Shown here in pieces: positions 23,501 through 29,428 of a stretch of DNA of 64,000 bases. The stretch's first letter is position 1. Each line of letters begins with the position of its first letter. Origin of the DNA: Lumbricus terrestris (Eukaryota > Annelida > Clitellata > Crassiclitellata > Lumbricidae); assembly GCA_949752735.1 (NCBI GenBank), contig OX457042.1, positions 29,363,616-29,427,615 of the forward strand, written 5' to 3'. The notes beneath the pieces are model-generated. The model was not told the origin of the DNA, ran no database searches, and worked only from the letters and a program-made list of their open reading frames with translations. The translations under genes and the position numbers were made by a program.

Positions 23501-24215
23501 AAATTAAATATTCTCTCCCCTGGAGACTTTATTTCAGAATACAGAATCCGGGGTGGGGTGAATATTTTATGAGACTGATCCGCGGGGAGAATCAGTTTCA
23601 AAATAGTCTCTGTGGGAGAGTTTAAGGGGAGACTCTGTCACGAGACACTGGCCCTGAATAGCGTCAAAATTAACAATCATTATTATGTATATATGTAACT
23701 ATGTATGCATATTCGTCAAATTAAAAAAGCAAATAGGAAAAACACTGTAGATGCACAATAACATAATTCACAGTATGGGTACTTAGTGCTTATGGTTGAG
23801 TCTGTTAGTACATTTTTTAAATAACATTCTTGGGATCATATAACCATTCTCTGAGCGGCCCTGAATAGTTTCTTGAAGGGGCTGGGGCGCTATACAAATG
23901 CTCTGAATGAATGAATGAATTCTTGTTGATGGTTCATAGCCTGTACCTACCCCTCCCAAAGCAGAGGTCTCCATCCTCTCCACCCCCGAAATTTTCTATT
24001 CCAGCAAAGACTCTCTCTCCTTCTTGAACCTCGGGCAGCCCAAGCGGTTCCACAAACGTCACCGGGAAAACACCCTCCGTCCGTCTCGCGATACCTCGCA
24101 CCCAGTCCTGGTCAAGGTCCTTGAGAACGCGAGCCACATCACCCTTCCGCAACGGCAACTCATCCGGTCTTGAGGCTGGAAAGTCGTAAATGGCTCTGAC
24201 GTGACGGATGGACAT
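790..24215 (-). CDS. DNMBP: Dynamin-binding protein (Tuba) orthologue, eleven exons, 3' end outside window
   Basis: Scaffold and Rho-family exchange factor. In vertebrates the N-terminal SH3 domains bind dynamin, the DH domain activates Cdc42, the BAR domain binds curved membrane and the C-terminal SH3 domains bind actin regulators. Eleven exons with GT/AG borders join in one frame: 24215-23951, 22886-21165, 10330-9956, 8801-8710, 8022-7873, 6441-6336, 5703-5588, 4940-4836, 3749-3618, 2213-2052, 972-790. They total 3408 nt, 1136 codons with no stop. Order: five SH3 (about residues 5-60, 70-125, 147-202, 262-319, 344-399), proline-rich about 612-647, DH about 714-890, BAR about 905-1130. The C-terminal SH3 exons of the family are not in the window. 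The DH core reads LIKPVQRILKYPLLLSEL, typical of Tuba. Identification is secure; exact ends of the first and last exons are less so. Confidence 0.93.
1395..1806. mobile_element. hAT-like MITE, family 1, copy A
   Basis: 412 bp. Flanked by an exact 8-bp direct repeat CTGCAAAG (1387-1394 and 1807-1814). Termini CATAGTTGT and ACATCTATG are inverted repeats with one mismatch. T-rich sub-ends with 'cgttttttat' and 'cccatcg' enclose a core (about 1561-1710) nearly identical to copy B at 29429-29827. No coding capacity. The 8-bp TSD and CA/TG ends fit the hAT superfamily. Confidence 0.86.
2052..2213 (-). CDS. DNMBP: DNMBP exon: BAR domain
   Basis: 162 nt (54 codons), acceptor TCTGTAG, donor GTAAGC. 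Contains GPHKVIRKRYDKLLDYDNA, a strongly conserved BAR segment of the Tuba family. Phase 0 at both ends. Confidence 0.93.
2851..2955 (-). mobile_element. LINE 3' tail, (TTCA)n repeat
   Basis: A (TTCA)n run (2851-2899) followed by 'atttatatagcatccc', 'ttcaagaagctactcaga'. In reverse complement this is the shared LINE/SINE 3' tail, 'ctgagtagcttcttgaag' then 'gctatataaat(gaat)n', seen many times in the window. Confidence 0.72.
3113..3190 (-). mobile_element. LINE 3' tail fragment
   Basis: 'ttcattcattctatg', 'catatagcacaccttcaa', then 'gctcccagcctagcc': reverse complement of the common tail including the 'ggctgggagcgc' part. Degenerate, no coding part. Confidence 0.68.
3346..3598 (+). mobile_element. 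tRNA-derived SINE A, copy 1
   Basis: Starts GTGGGGCGC and contains the B-box GGTTCGAATCC (pol III promoter). The middle 'gaccttgggcaagtcctt' and 'cgcaattgctcagcactt' leads into the tail 'gcctctgagtagagtgct', 'ggggcgctataacaagtg' and a (CAAA)n end. The head has an odd block, 'gcattataaacaactgag' (about 3364-3381), in place of the A-box region; the same block occurs at 4028-4045 outside any SINE. Confidence 0.85.
3618..3749 (-). CDS. DNMBP: DNMBP exon: BAR domain
   Basis: 132 nt (44 codons), acceptor TTTTTGTAG, donor GTAAGT. Encodes DALECKELLAVNISEIFDKE then TPELAVEKLCEVHGMIYSVL. Phase 0. A SINE lies just downstream in the intron (3346-3598). Confidence 0.9.
4270..4659. mobile_element. Possible short inverted-repeat element (MITE)
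   Basis: A perfect 16-bp inverted repeat, AAAACCAGTCGTAAGT at 4270-4285 and its complement at 4644-4659, encloses 358 bp of AT-rich DNA without coding potential. No convincing target duplication is seen, so the family is unassigned. Confidence 0.6.
4836..4940 (-). CDS. DNMBP: DNMBP exon: BAR domain
   Basis: 105 nt (35 codons), acceptor TTGGCAG, donor GTCAGA. Encodes TVDDQFNHEEQRFKAVDNTI then RFLTRDISQYIEQCE, an amphipathic helix of the BAR fold. Phase 0 at both ends. Confidence 0.9.
4997..5205 (+). mobile_element. tRNA-derived SINE A, copy 2
   Basis: Head 'gtggggcgcggtggtgtagt' carries an A-box-like stretch; B-box GGTTCGAATCC follows 'gaagccggaa'. The tail 'gagcgcctctgagtagag' ends in 'gcgctataacaagtgcac'. 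A short deletion removes one half of the usual 'ggttcgaggttcgaatcc' doublet. Confidence 0.88.
5238..5445 (+). mobile_element. tRNA-derived SINE A, copy 3
   Basis: Full head with 'ggtggtgtagtggtggcgtc', B-box GGTTCGAATCC, and the LINE-like tail with a short deletion ('gagtagagcctgaagggg'). It lies 33 bp after copy 2 in the same orientation, in the intron between BAR exons. Confidence 0.88.
5588..5703 (-). CDS. DNMBP: DNMBP exon: start of BAR domain
   Basis: 116 nt, acceptor TTTTCCAG, donor GTACAC. Encodes FKYKVETDAKFSDKIGRLTM then HSTMKKLSRISRKMVGIQ, the first BAR helix. The acceptor and the first exon bases are part of a tandem repeat unit present four times upstream in the intron. Confidence 0.9.
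5694..6250. repeat. Four-copy tandem repeat (about 130-155 bp) containing a splice acceptor
   Basis: Units begin 'tttgaaaactggaaaata' near 5695, 5830, 5985 and 6134 and continue through 'cagcaaattaagaatt', 'ttaggcagacttcctgag' and 'caattatttctta'. Read on the minus strand, each unit carries the acceptor TTTTCCAG and the first bases of the BAR exon that ends at 5703. Confidence 0.9.
6336..6441 (-). CDS. DNMBP: DNMBP exon: end of DH domain
   Basis: 106 nt, acceptor TTTTCAG, donor GTAAGT. Encodes DSHEDKRHLGTAISTMTHIA then AAYINEYKRRKDLG, matching the last DH helix and the NEYKRRKD link to the BAR domain. The upstream border of the next exon lies in a tandem array (5694-6250). Confidence 0.92.
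6840..7330. repeat. Interspersed repeat region with AATC tract
   Basis: 'caataaatctaatctaatct' (6909-6928) looks like a LINE 3' end on the plus strand. An (AATC)n tract and a block related to 170-430 follow. No ORF with family similarity. Confidence 0.45.
7873..8022 (-). CDS. DNMBP: DNMBP exon: DH core
   Basis: 150 nt (50 codons), acceptor CTTCAG, donor GTAAGT. Encodes the most conserved DH segment, with LIKPVQRILKYPLLLSEL near its end; this helix forms much of the GTPase-binding surface in DH domains. Phase 0 at both ends. Confidence 0.94.
8106..8330. repeat. Microsatellites (AAT)n and (TTGA)n
   Basis: Interrupted (AAT)n at 8106-8127 and 8207-8262, and (TTGA)n at 8305-8324, in a DNMBP intron. 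(TTGA)n is again followed by 'atatatagcacttaa', a weak match to the LINE tail. Confidence 0.7.
8710..8801 (-). CDS. DNMBP: DNMBP exon: middle of DH domain
   Basis: 92 nt, acceptor TTGCTAG ending at 8802, donor GTTGGC. Encodes KCFIELKDQFQRVYAPYC then RNHDSVIALLEK. The 'Y..YC.NH..A..LLE' pattern is conserved between DH helices. It joins the 9956 end in phase 1 and the 8022 exon in phase 0. Confidence 0.9.
9268..9316. repeat. (ATTC)n microsatellite
   Basis: About twelve copies of ATTC in the intron 3' of the DH exon at 8710; an interrupted shorter tract is at 9090-9118. Such tracts end the LINE tails elsewhere in this window, though the tail itself is not recognisable here. Confidence 0.75.
9500..9955. 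repeat. Minisatellite, about 50-bp unit, touching a DNMBP donor site
   Basis: About nine copies of 'accaagaaccagtcagacat' plus 'atgggggaagacacacaa' plus 'cagtaagagccagt'. The last unit ends 'gagccagtcaa' and runs into 'cccaccaacg', the donor of the DH exon at 9956. Open frames through it are repeat artefacts. Confidence 0.9.
9956..10330 (-). CDS. DNMBP: DNMBP exon: linker and N-terminal half of DH domain
   Basis: A low-complexity Ser/Thr/Pro linker is followed from about residue 714 by the start of the DH domain: EKRQRIIAELIQTESDYV is a typical DH helix 1, then VLCLKTF and VFGNAVEVVELSQRLLTVLE. The acceptor (ACATTACACAG, ending at 10331) and the donor (GTGGGT below 9956) both run straight into minisatellite arrays, discussed in the findings. 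Length 375 nt, phase 1 at both ends. Confidence 0.9.
10331..10945. repeat. Minisatellite, 32- and 42-bp units, containing a DNMBP acceptor
   Basis: About sixteen units built from 'gaactttgtgtaatgtaac' plus 'aaaatactt' and a spacer, either short 'tatata' or long 'ttataatataata'. The array starts immediately at the acceptor of the DH exon: the acceptor sequence is the complement of the unit's 'tgtgtaatgtaacaaaat'. Confidence 0.92.
11024..11540 (-). mobile_element. LINE 3' fragment (end of reverse transcriptase ORF plus tail)
   Basis: Minus-strand reading from 11534 gives YTLHWLPIQLHVHHTL and, further on, RRFAYVGPTHWNHLYQELRL, matching the 'LHWLPI..R..YK' and 'P..WN.LP..LR' motifs at the C-terminus of CR1/L2/Jockey-type ORF2. 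The shared tail follows in reverse at 11024-11100 ('atttatatagcacctctt'). Broken by shifts; no intact ORF. Confidence 0.7.
11875..11952 (+). mobile_element. LINE 3' tail with (TGAA)n end
   Basis: 'ggttgggctgggagcgcct', 'ctgagtagtatcttgaag', 'gggcgctatataaaagtt' and (ATGA)n. A clear copy of the tail. Confidence 0.8.
12545..12800. repeat. Low-complexity (CA)n-rich tract
   Basis: Purine/CA-rich 'gacacacagaggcaaaca' repeats with AGAC and AACAAAC variants. It creates long open frames on both strands that are composition artefacts. Confidence 0.8.
12987..13041 (-). CDS. Possible small alternative DNMBP exon
   Basis: A 55-nt segment has a good acceptor (TTTATTGCAG, ending at 13042) and a donor GTAAAG, and reads openly as TVSEGEPKPTALIDLATY plus one base. 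Its end phase matches the DH exon at 10330. Its start phase does not match the end of the large exon at 21165, so it cannot simply sit between them. It could be part of a transcript from an internal promoter or need another small exon. It may also be chance. Confidence 0.28.
13570..13604. repeat. (AAT)n microsatellite
   Basis: About twelve AAT units in the long DNMBP intron. Confidence 0.85.
14119..14385 (+). mobile_element. LINE 3' fragment with tail
   Basis: The plus frame has LPALWNQLPPSMRSSLL, the C-terminal motif 'P..WN.LP..LR' of CR1/L2/Jockey-type ORF2, then the tail 'gggagcacctctgattgg' and 'gaggcactatataaattc'. A diverged relative of 47600-48360. Confidence 0.72.
14525..15060 (+). 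repeat. Interspersed repeat, possibly an RTE-type 3' end
   Basis: Starts 'actagctgtacccggccaca', contains a C/T-rich stretch (14572-14640), the repeated 'aaacgcgcccgaagaatgg' (14778-14819) and ends 'aaaacaatcggtcaagaac', 'tttccgagatcc', then 'ttttatttatatagattt'. This layout is familiar from non-LTR 3' ends in invertebrates; the family is unassigned. Confidence 0.45.
15545..15600 (+). mobile_element. Short LINE tail fragment
   Basis: 'gtatcaggctctgataaag' then 'cacatttatgaatgaatga': degenerate tail with a (TGAA) end. Confidence 0.5.
16042..16382. mobile_element. hAT MITE, family 2 (CAGTGATTCCCAACC ends)
   Basis: 341 bp, flanked by an exact 8-bp direct repeat ACGTAAGT (16034-16041, 16383-16390). 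TIRs CAGTGATTCCCAACC and GGTTGGGAACCGCTG. Inner sub-ends hold several 'gggccactttt' repeats. The core is AT-rich. A truncated, inverted relative lies at 44636-44908. Confidence 0.92.
16390..16860. repeat. Diverged tandem repeat rich in 'aggtaag/acagataag'
   Basis: Irregular repeats such as 'aaaacagataagttaaaggt' and 'gtaaggtatgtacatg' continue those before the MITE (15900-16033). The MITE therefore inserted into an existing tandem array. Similar 'aaggtaag' runs are near 31990-32110. Confidence 0.65.
17280..17600. repeat. (TA)n-rich block
   Basis: AT dinucleotide runs, the longest at 17555-17591, and shorter ones at 17335-17383. Another AT-rich block lies at 17830-17890. Open frames here are meaningless. 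Confidence 0.85.
18954..19165 (-). mobile_element. tRNA-derived SINE A, copy 4
   Basis: Minus-strand copy. The tail end is at the left ('gtgcacttgttatagcgccc'), the tRNA-like head at the right ('ccaccactacaccaccatgc'), and the B-box is altered near 19108-19118 to GAGGTTCGAATCC. Confidence 0.87.
20395..20462 (+). mobile_element. LINE 3' tail fragment
   Basis: 'catgctgagagcgcctctga' then 'cacgaggcattttataaatt'. Same tail variant as at 14330-14385 (both have 'gtgcactg/catgcactg'). Confidence 0.65.
20857..21102 (+). mobile_element. tRNA-derived SINE A, copy 5 (best preserved)
   Basis: 'gtggggcgcggtggtgtagt' head, B-box region 'aaagttcgaatccacctc', body 'gggaccttgagcaagtcctt', tail 'gggagcgcctctgagtagag' and 'cttgaaggggcgctataac', then a (CAAA)n end to about 21102. 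It lies 60 bp downstream of the large DNMBP exon. Confidence 0.9.
21165..22886 (-). CDS. DNMBP: DNMBP large exon: rest of SH3-2, SH3-3 to SH3-5, proline-rich region
   Basis: Acceptor CCAG at 22887-22890 and donor GTTGGA after 21165. The exon completes SH3-2 (DENWWEGF, GIFPLTHVE) and carries three more SH3 domains: about residues 147-202 (GETVQILKFLDDGF, GQFPLSFVKVV), 262-319 (DDDWAEGEVNGRRGIFP) and 344-399 (ALYDF-like RVLYDFAAE, GRCPVSYVEVF). A serine- and proline-rich tail follows, with a PPPRP motif and a run of K/P repeats near residues 612-647. The exon is GC-richer than the introns. It ends with one base of a split glycine codon, which exon 10330-9956 completes. Confidence 0.92.
22887..23849. 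other. DNMBP intron with no gene; one possible degenerate element
   Basis: AT-rich. The block 23280-23640 has paired 'agactttatt', 'gagactgat' and 'gagactctgtcacgagac' words. A related stretch in reverse lies at 45090-45220. Ends and TSD could not be defined. Nothing else recognisable. Confidence 0.4.
23850..23925 (+). mobile_element. LINE 3' tail with (TGAA)n end
   Basis: 'gagcggccctgaatagttt', 'cttgaaggggctggggcgct', 'atacaaatgctctgaatgaa'. The tail carries a small 'ggggct' duplication. It lies 25 bp beyond the SH3-1 exon donor. Confidence 0.75.
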
Positions 24216-24220
24216 GTTAC
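23951..24220 (-). CDS. DNMBP: DNMBP first coding exon (SH3-1 and start of SH3-2)
   Basis: The ATG at 24213-24215 opens the ORF. A pyrimidine-rich stretch ending in AG lies just upstream (24221-24222), so the exon probably starts at 24220 and a 5' UTR exon lies further upstream. Residues 5-60 form an SH3 domain (ALYDF-like RAIYDF, DELPLRKGD, DWVRG, GVFPVTFVE). The exon ends in the second SH3 at 23951 with donor GTAGGT, leaving one base of a split glycine codon that the next exon completes in frame. Confidence 0.88.
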
Positions 24221-25150
24221 CTAAAGCAACAATTTAAAATTTCAAAATCTTTCAAAGACATTCACAATAATAAATGAATTAATGTCCATACAGGATGGCC
24301 AATAAATTATATGGCAGCAGGGAATGACATATAGAGGAGAATTGGATGTACTTCACAAGTATAAATTGGAAAATGAACAGCATATGGAGAAGCAGTGAAT
24401 CAATAAAGACAAGCAAGACAAAAATATAAATTATATATAAGGGATGATAAAATTATCTTCCTGTACGAGTTGGAATTTTTACAATTTGAATTTAACACGA
24501 TGAGAAAGAATTCTTACAGCAAATGTGTGTCTAAAAGAAATGAGAAAATTTTAAAATGCACACCTGATTAAGTTTATTACTTATTACGGTACTCATTTGT
24601 TTAAAGGGGACTGTAGGTCAGAACACTCTGCTTTATCCAAGTTTGGCCAAACATAATTAATTATTGTTAATTATGGTGACCAATGACAAGAGTACACCCT
24701 TACCCACAAAAGTAGAATAGGAGTACAAGGCAAATAAATGAGGAGAAAGTAGAAGAGAAACAGAAACAAGAGAGGATGTGTACAGTTATCATATGCAATG
24801 AACAGAAGAGAGCGATAATTGATCATTTTTAACTTCTTCCTCCTCCTAATCATTGTCGTCGTCGTCATCAACAACATCATCGTTGCCACCACCACCATCA
24901 ACATAATCCTTCATCATTATCATCTCCAACGTCATATTCCTAATTCAATCAGCATCATTTAATATAATCTCCTGAAATAAGTCATCTTTGAATTATAGCG
25001 CTGCATGAAAACCTGCTCTAATACAGCACTCAGAAATGTCAACAACTTAAGTTAGGCCAACATTATATAATAATTAAAACCTCATTACCCGCCACTTTTA
25101 ACAATTTATGCAACATCTTCATAACATACTATGTACCTATATGTATTAAA

Positions 25151-25196
<46 letters not shown>

Positions 25197-25771
25197 GCAT
25201 ACATACGCACACATGACTGTTCCAATACATAGACACTTACACAGCCTCCAAAGACAATTTTTAAAAACCTAAAAAACTAGATTACAAGACGCATTTAACG
25301 ATGTCTCAATCGACAACCAGATCATATCCAAAATGCCTATTCTCTTTCCGCAACACACGCAGAAGGCAATAAACTTTAATTGCCTAACCCTTAGCGTAAC
25401 TTAATCGCAAGACGTAACCAGAGGTTAGAGTTCAGCGGATGGGAGGAGTCCGTATGCCAGGTCTGCCGCACAGCGTCATTACGTCAAGATCCGTCCCGCC
25501 TTACGGTTCGAACGATCGCTTGAAAATCATTCGCTCAGGTCGACTTGTAATCCTCATCGCCGGAGATAATTTAGAGCAAATTAATTAAATAATTAGAATT
25601 TTCTGTGACGGAATGTCAGTCTTCGTCCCGACGTAAATAAGAAGTAAGGTTGCGCCCAACGACCTCATATATATTACTAGACAGAGCTTCCTTGGTTGAG
25701 CTGCCCAGTGACGTTGAAGCCGAGCAAGGAACAAGAGTATAACATGAAATTTTAACTGTCCATCTAGCGGT
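24221..25771. other. Upstream region of DNMBP; 5' UTR exon and promoter not located
   Basis: AT-rich with an (AT)n tract at 25148-25195 and a CAT/CAC-rich stretch at 24840-24920. The block 25430-25560 is locally GC-richer ('cgtcaagatccgtcccgcc') and could hold the first exon or promoter, but no TATA box or donor site could be fixed. Confidence 0.35.
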
Positions 25772-26125
25772 CTATTTTTAGATCAACCGCCATGAAAGAA
25801 CCAACCAATCACAGAAGACGATTCATCGTATTTACGTTCGCCAGTGGACATAGTGGAAAATAGTAATAACAGTGGAAAATAGTAATAATAAATTTTCAAA
25901 ATAGTAATAATAAATTTTAAAAATAGTAATAATAAATTTTACCTGATCACGACTTTCCAATTATTTAAAGCATTAATACTCAATCGAGAATGTCACTAAA
26001 CGCGCCCATCCGTTAAATTAAATGTCCATAAGGTTTACTGTCTAATGATAAAATGTAATTTGTATTCATGCATGTTGACTCAGCTTGGTTCTTTCATGAG
26101 CTGTGATTGGTTGCGCTAAAAATAG
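25772..26125. mobile_element. Possible MITE with CTATTTTTAG inverted ends
   Basis: 354 bp. Ends CTATTTTTAG and CTAAAAATAG are perfect inverted repeats, followed inward by inverted 'caaccaatcacag' and 'catgaaagaacca' blocks. The centre holds three tandem copies of 'aaatagtaataataaatttt' (about 25858-25940). No clear TSD. Confidence 0.65.
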
Positions 26126-26283
26126 TAAGTGTCCTCAACGGTACGAGAAAGTTCCAAGATGCTTCAGCAGAAACCACGTGACTTCACCGGCCTGGTTGCG
26201 CCACTGTCGCAGTAAAAAGTAAGTAAGCGCATAATTAATTACACGCAATTTGTAGTATAATACCCGTAATAGCCTATTACATG

Positions 26284-26356
26284 TAATTCATTATTCATTC
26301 ATTCATTGGATGCATTTTTATAGCGCCTCTTCAAATGGGGTTACTCAGAGGCGTAA
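26284..26356 (-). mobile_element. LINE 3' tail
   Basis: 'attcattcattcattggatg', 'catttttatagcgcctcttc', 'ggggttactcagaggcg': reverse copy of the tail with (TTCA)n. Confidence 0.78.
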
Positions 26357-26768
26357 TACTATACGGCTCGCTAAGCATCATGGTGTAAGAACATTACACC
26401 ATCAAGCTATGGGTGAAGTGTAAACGCGCGTGCTTGTACGTGTGACTGAGTCAATAAATGATCAAAAGTAAAATTCAAACAGAGAAATGGACGGCCAGAT
26501 TTGTTTTTCATCCACACCTCCATCTGTAACTCATAAATAGAATTATGATCGATAAGCCTTAGGCCTATATAATTGCATGCTGAGCTCTGCTAATAATAAT
26601 AATAATAATAGCCTAATCTTCATTTAATCACTCAATCTGACACACCGCAGAATGATTAGGCTACATGTTATACGAAATACGGCCCACTATAGCACGACAC
26701 GCAGGCCGGCTTTACAGCAGTGGGTTCGGTAACTTAACACTAATGGCCTGTATTGGATCACTCCTGGT

Positions 26769-26912
26769 CATAGGTGCAATCACGTCCTACAAGTTGGGGG
26801 ACCATAATGAATCACGTCCTAAAAGTTGAGGGACCATAATAATAAAGTTAGGGGACCACTCAAAAGTTGGGGGGACGCGTCCCGTGGGTCCCATAGGGTG
26901 GTTGCACCTATG
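26769..26912. mobile_element. Small hAT-like MITE (CATAGGTGCAA ends)
   Basis: 144 bp. Perfect TIRs CATAGGTGCAA / TTGCACCTATG and an exact 8-bp TSD CTCCTGGT (26761-26768, 26913-26920). The interior has repeats of 'agttgggggaccataat' type. The first four bases match family 1 (CATAG), so both may be moved by one transposase. Confidence 0.93.
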
Positions 26913-26929
26913 CTCCTGGTCGGCCAAGC

Positions 26930-27122
26930 CAGAAATGGGAGGGGCTTTCTTTATTTTTAACAGAACCCGAGTCAAGCAACACAACAGCAAAGCGCCAATG
27001 GCAGCTAACAGAAACTTTAATAAATTAATGCCCTGAGCGAGGCTTGAACCCGGGTCGCGCGGATGACTCAGTTTAGCGACCATATGCTGCAACGCTCTCT
27101 CCACTGAGCTACGGGACGCTGA
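26930..27122 (-). mobile_element. tRNA-derived SINE B
   Basis: Minus strand from 27122: 'gcgtcccgtagctcagtgga' has an A-box (TAGCTCAGTGG), and 'gacccgggttcaagcctcg' a B-box (GGTTCAAGCC). The body continues 'gttagctgccattggcgc'. The tRNA-like part has an over-long middle and is not a working tRNA. It shares 'gctgccattgg' with the SINE at 42252. Confidence 0.7.
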
Positions 27123-27259
27123 TTGATCTGGCTCATGAAAATGAGATTACATGAACAAGCTAATGCAATGGAGCAGAAATTGCAGAATCGATTGTTGCAA
27201 AAATAGTCGCAATCCGTAAAATTCCGATTAATAATTAATAAGGCCCCAGAGGAGTCATA

Positions 27260-29219
27260 GGGCAAAATGACTTAATTCTGGCCACGACCTATTTCTGGCC
27301 ACTTTTCAACCATAAATGCCTCCTTAATGGAAATACCTGTATAATATATTATGAGGAAAATTATTTCTGAACTCTTCGTTTTAAGTGATTTTGTTACTAA
27401 AAATAGCTCTGACTCATGGGGGATGTTTATAAACACACTCTCTGGTTTGGACGATTAGCGTTGATGTCGGACTCGCTATATTGGATTGGAAACTTTTTTC
27501 ACAGAGGATATTTCTCGATCGGAAAGCTGTATCTAACAGGTATCAATTTTGTTGTACAGATATTTTCTCATATATATTATATATGTCAAAATTGTTATAC
27601 AAGAAAAGCTATATTATACGTTTTAGTCACTTTAATGGTGTCACCCCAAAAGCCCTAATTCTGGCCGCAGTTCAGCCTTTATTCTGGCCGTGGCCAGAAT
27701 TATGATCCGGAGTGGCCAGATTAGCGTATGCTTACTGAATTACATTCAAAAGAACTATTTTGTAGGTGAAATACAGGCCTTACTACTAGACCTAATAGGC
27801 GATCAAAAGGACCACGAACTGCAAAATAATACCCATAACATTGTGACTGCATAATACCAATAATGATAATGGTCTATATTCCATAACGTTATATTATAAT
27901 TATGCCACACAGTTTTGAGAAAATGGATGTTAATCAGATGATGATGATGTGATGATGACGATGGCGACGATGATGTTGTGCTAGAATGTGCATGTGTGTA
28001 TGGCATGCAAACTATTAATTAATCCTGTTCTATATATTATGCAGAATTATGGCCAAGGTGAAGTTGATCCTGATTCCGATGTGCTCCCTTGTCCAACACT
28101 TGTCGAACGTAAGCAAAAAAGAACGAAGAAACCGAATTTTTTTCTGCTAACATCCAAGGAAGCTCAAGAGGCAAGACTCAAGGATGTACAGGAGAGGCTT
28201 GATCGTGATGCAAAGAAAAAGGCTAAGCAAGAGGCAAGGACAAAAATAATTCAGGAAAACATAGGAAAAAATAAGGAGAAAGAATTGCAGAAAAAGCACT
28301 CGATCTGCCCCAAGACAACAAAACATTCAAAACCAAGACGAGTGGGTCAATTACAGAAAAGAAAAACACTGAAAAAACGTCTGAAAAGTACAATAGCAAA
28401 GTGGACGTGACTCCTTGTGCCACTTGCTTCTTTCGTTGTTGTGACGATCCAGATATGGTATAGCCTGGACACAGTGTCAGGAATGTCAAAAGTGGTATCA
28501 TAATGCATGCCAGGGCTTGGATGAAGAAGGGCCAGACACTTTTATCTGCATTTCATGTGAAAATGATTGAATACCAGAGACTCACTCGTTGGATCTCTTA
28601 TTTAGGTTTTAGACATGCATTTAAAACTCAACAGTGCAATATGAAGCAGTATTAAGTAACATGTACTGATTTTTATAAGCTAGAATTTTTTGTAATAGGT
28701 TTTTTATGACTTCATGCAGGCCCTAGTGAGTTTTTAAATGTGAACTTTATTTAGTTGTGAAGTCAACCGTGCAATATGAAACTCTTATTACTAGTCTTGA
28801 AAAAGTCGCTTTAGTTGTCTCATGTATTGATGTTTGCATTAAACTTTAATTTTGCTTTAAATTGTAAATCTTCTTATGAACTAGGCTCTAGCCAACCTGG
28901 AGGATTACATGCCTATGTGCATGGTATTTGCTGAAACCTAATTCTGGCCATAGAGTGCCGATATTCTGGCCACTGGCCAGATTAGTGGCACTGCATGGCC
29001 AGAATTGTTGCCTTGTGGCCAGAATATGGTTCTTTTCAGTACTTCTAGAAAAGCTTAAATATTTTGTCAAATAACTCTTGAAAAAAGAATACTGATGCAT
29101 AAATGTGAAGATCATATGTTTGTTAACAATGGCCCACTTCTTAAATTGTTCATTTTGATTCAGCAAGAATGTAGTAGTTGTTTGTCTCAAGAAGTGGCCA
29201 GAATTAGGTCATTTTGCCC
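27260..29219 (+). mobile_element. Tc1/mariner/pogo-like DNA transposon, degenerate
   Basis: 1960 bp flanked by TA (27258-27259, 29220-29221). TIRs start GGGCAAAATGACTTAATTCT and, in reverse, GGGCAAAATGACCTAATTCT (one mismatch). 'tggccagaat' or its complement recurs within both ends (27285-27330, 27655-27722; 28935-29030, 29190-29205), as expected of transposase-binding sites. The remaining coding part is the end of a transposase with a zinc finger (see 28000-28570). The catalytic core is gone. Confidence 0.88.
27988..28570 (+). pseudogene. Remnant of pogo-like transposase C-terminus with PHD-like zinc finger
   Basis: The first part (to 28410) is a Lys/Arg/Glu-rich stretch (SKEAQEARLKDVQERL), probably coiled coil. 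After a frame change the sequence gives PCATCFFRCC and then, in another frame, WTQCQECQKWYHNACQGL and TFICISC, stop at 28568. The C-x2-C ... H-x2-C ... C-x2-C spacing is the PHD-like finger often found at the end of pogo-type DDE transposases. No DDE motifs remain. Two frame breaks, or unrecognised introns. Confidence 0.65.
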
Positions 29220-29235
29220 TATATGACGTACCGGT

Positions 29236-29372
29236 ACTCCATTCTATTCCTTAAGAACTTCAAAACGGCCTTATTTAGCCATGGTTGCTTCAACAAAATT
29301 AACGCTTAATTCTGAGTAGCCTACCTTGAATCTATAGACGCTATAAATTAAGAATATTCTGATCTTATCTTA
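29236..29372 (+). mobile_element. LINE 3' fragment with tail
   Basis: 'ccttaagaacttcaaaacgg' and 'cttatttagccatggttgct' match the end of the LINE ORF at 48255-48290 ('ccttaagaacctaaaaactg'); then 'ctgagtagcctaccttgaat' and 'agacgctataaattaag'. It starts 15 bp after the pogo-like element. Confidence 0.75.
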
Positions 29373-29428
29373 TAAAATTTCAGGAAATAAATATATAATT
29401 GCCCACGTCTAATGCGCAATGAATTAAT

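Noticed and set aside
27005..27122. Possible functional tRNA gene on the minus strand
   Set aside because: A- and B-boxes are present, but the middle is too long and acceptor-stem ends do not pair; SINE-derived is more likely.
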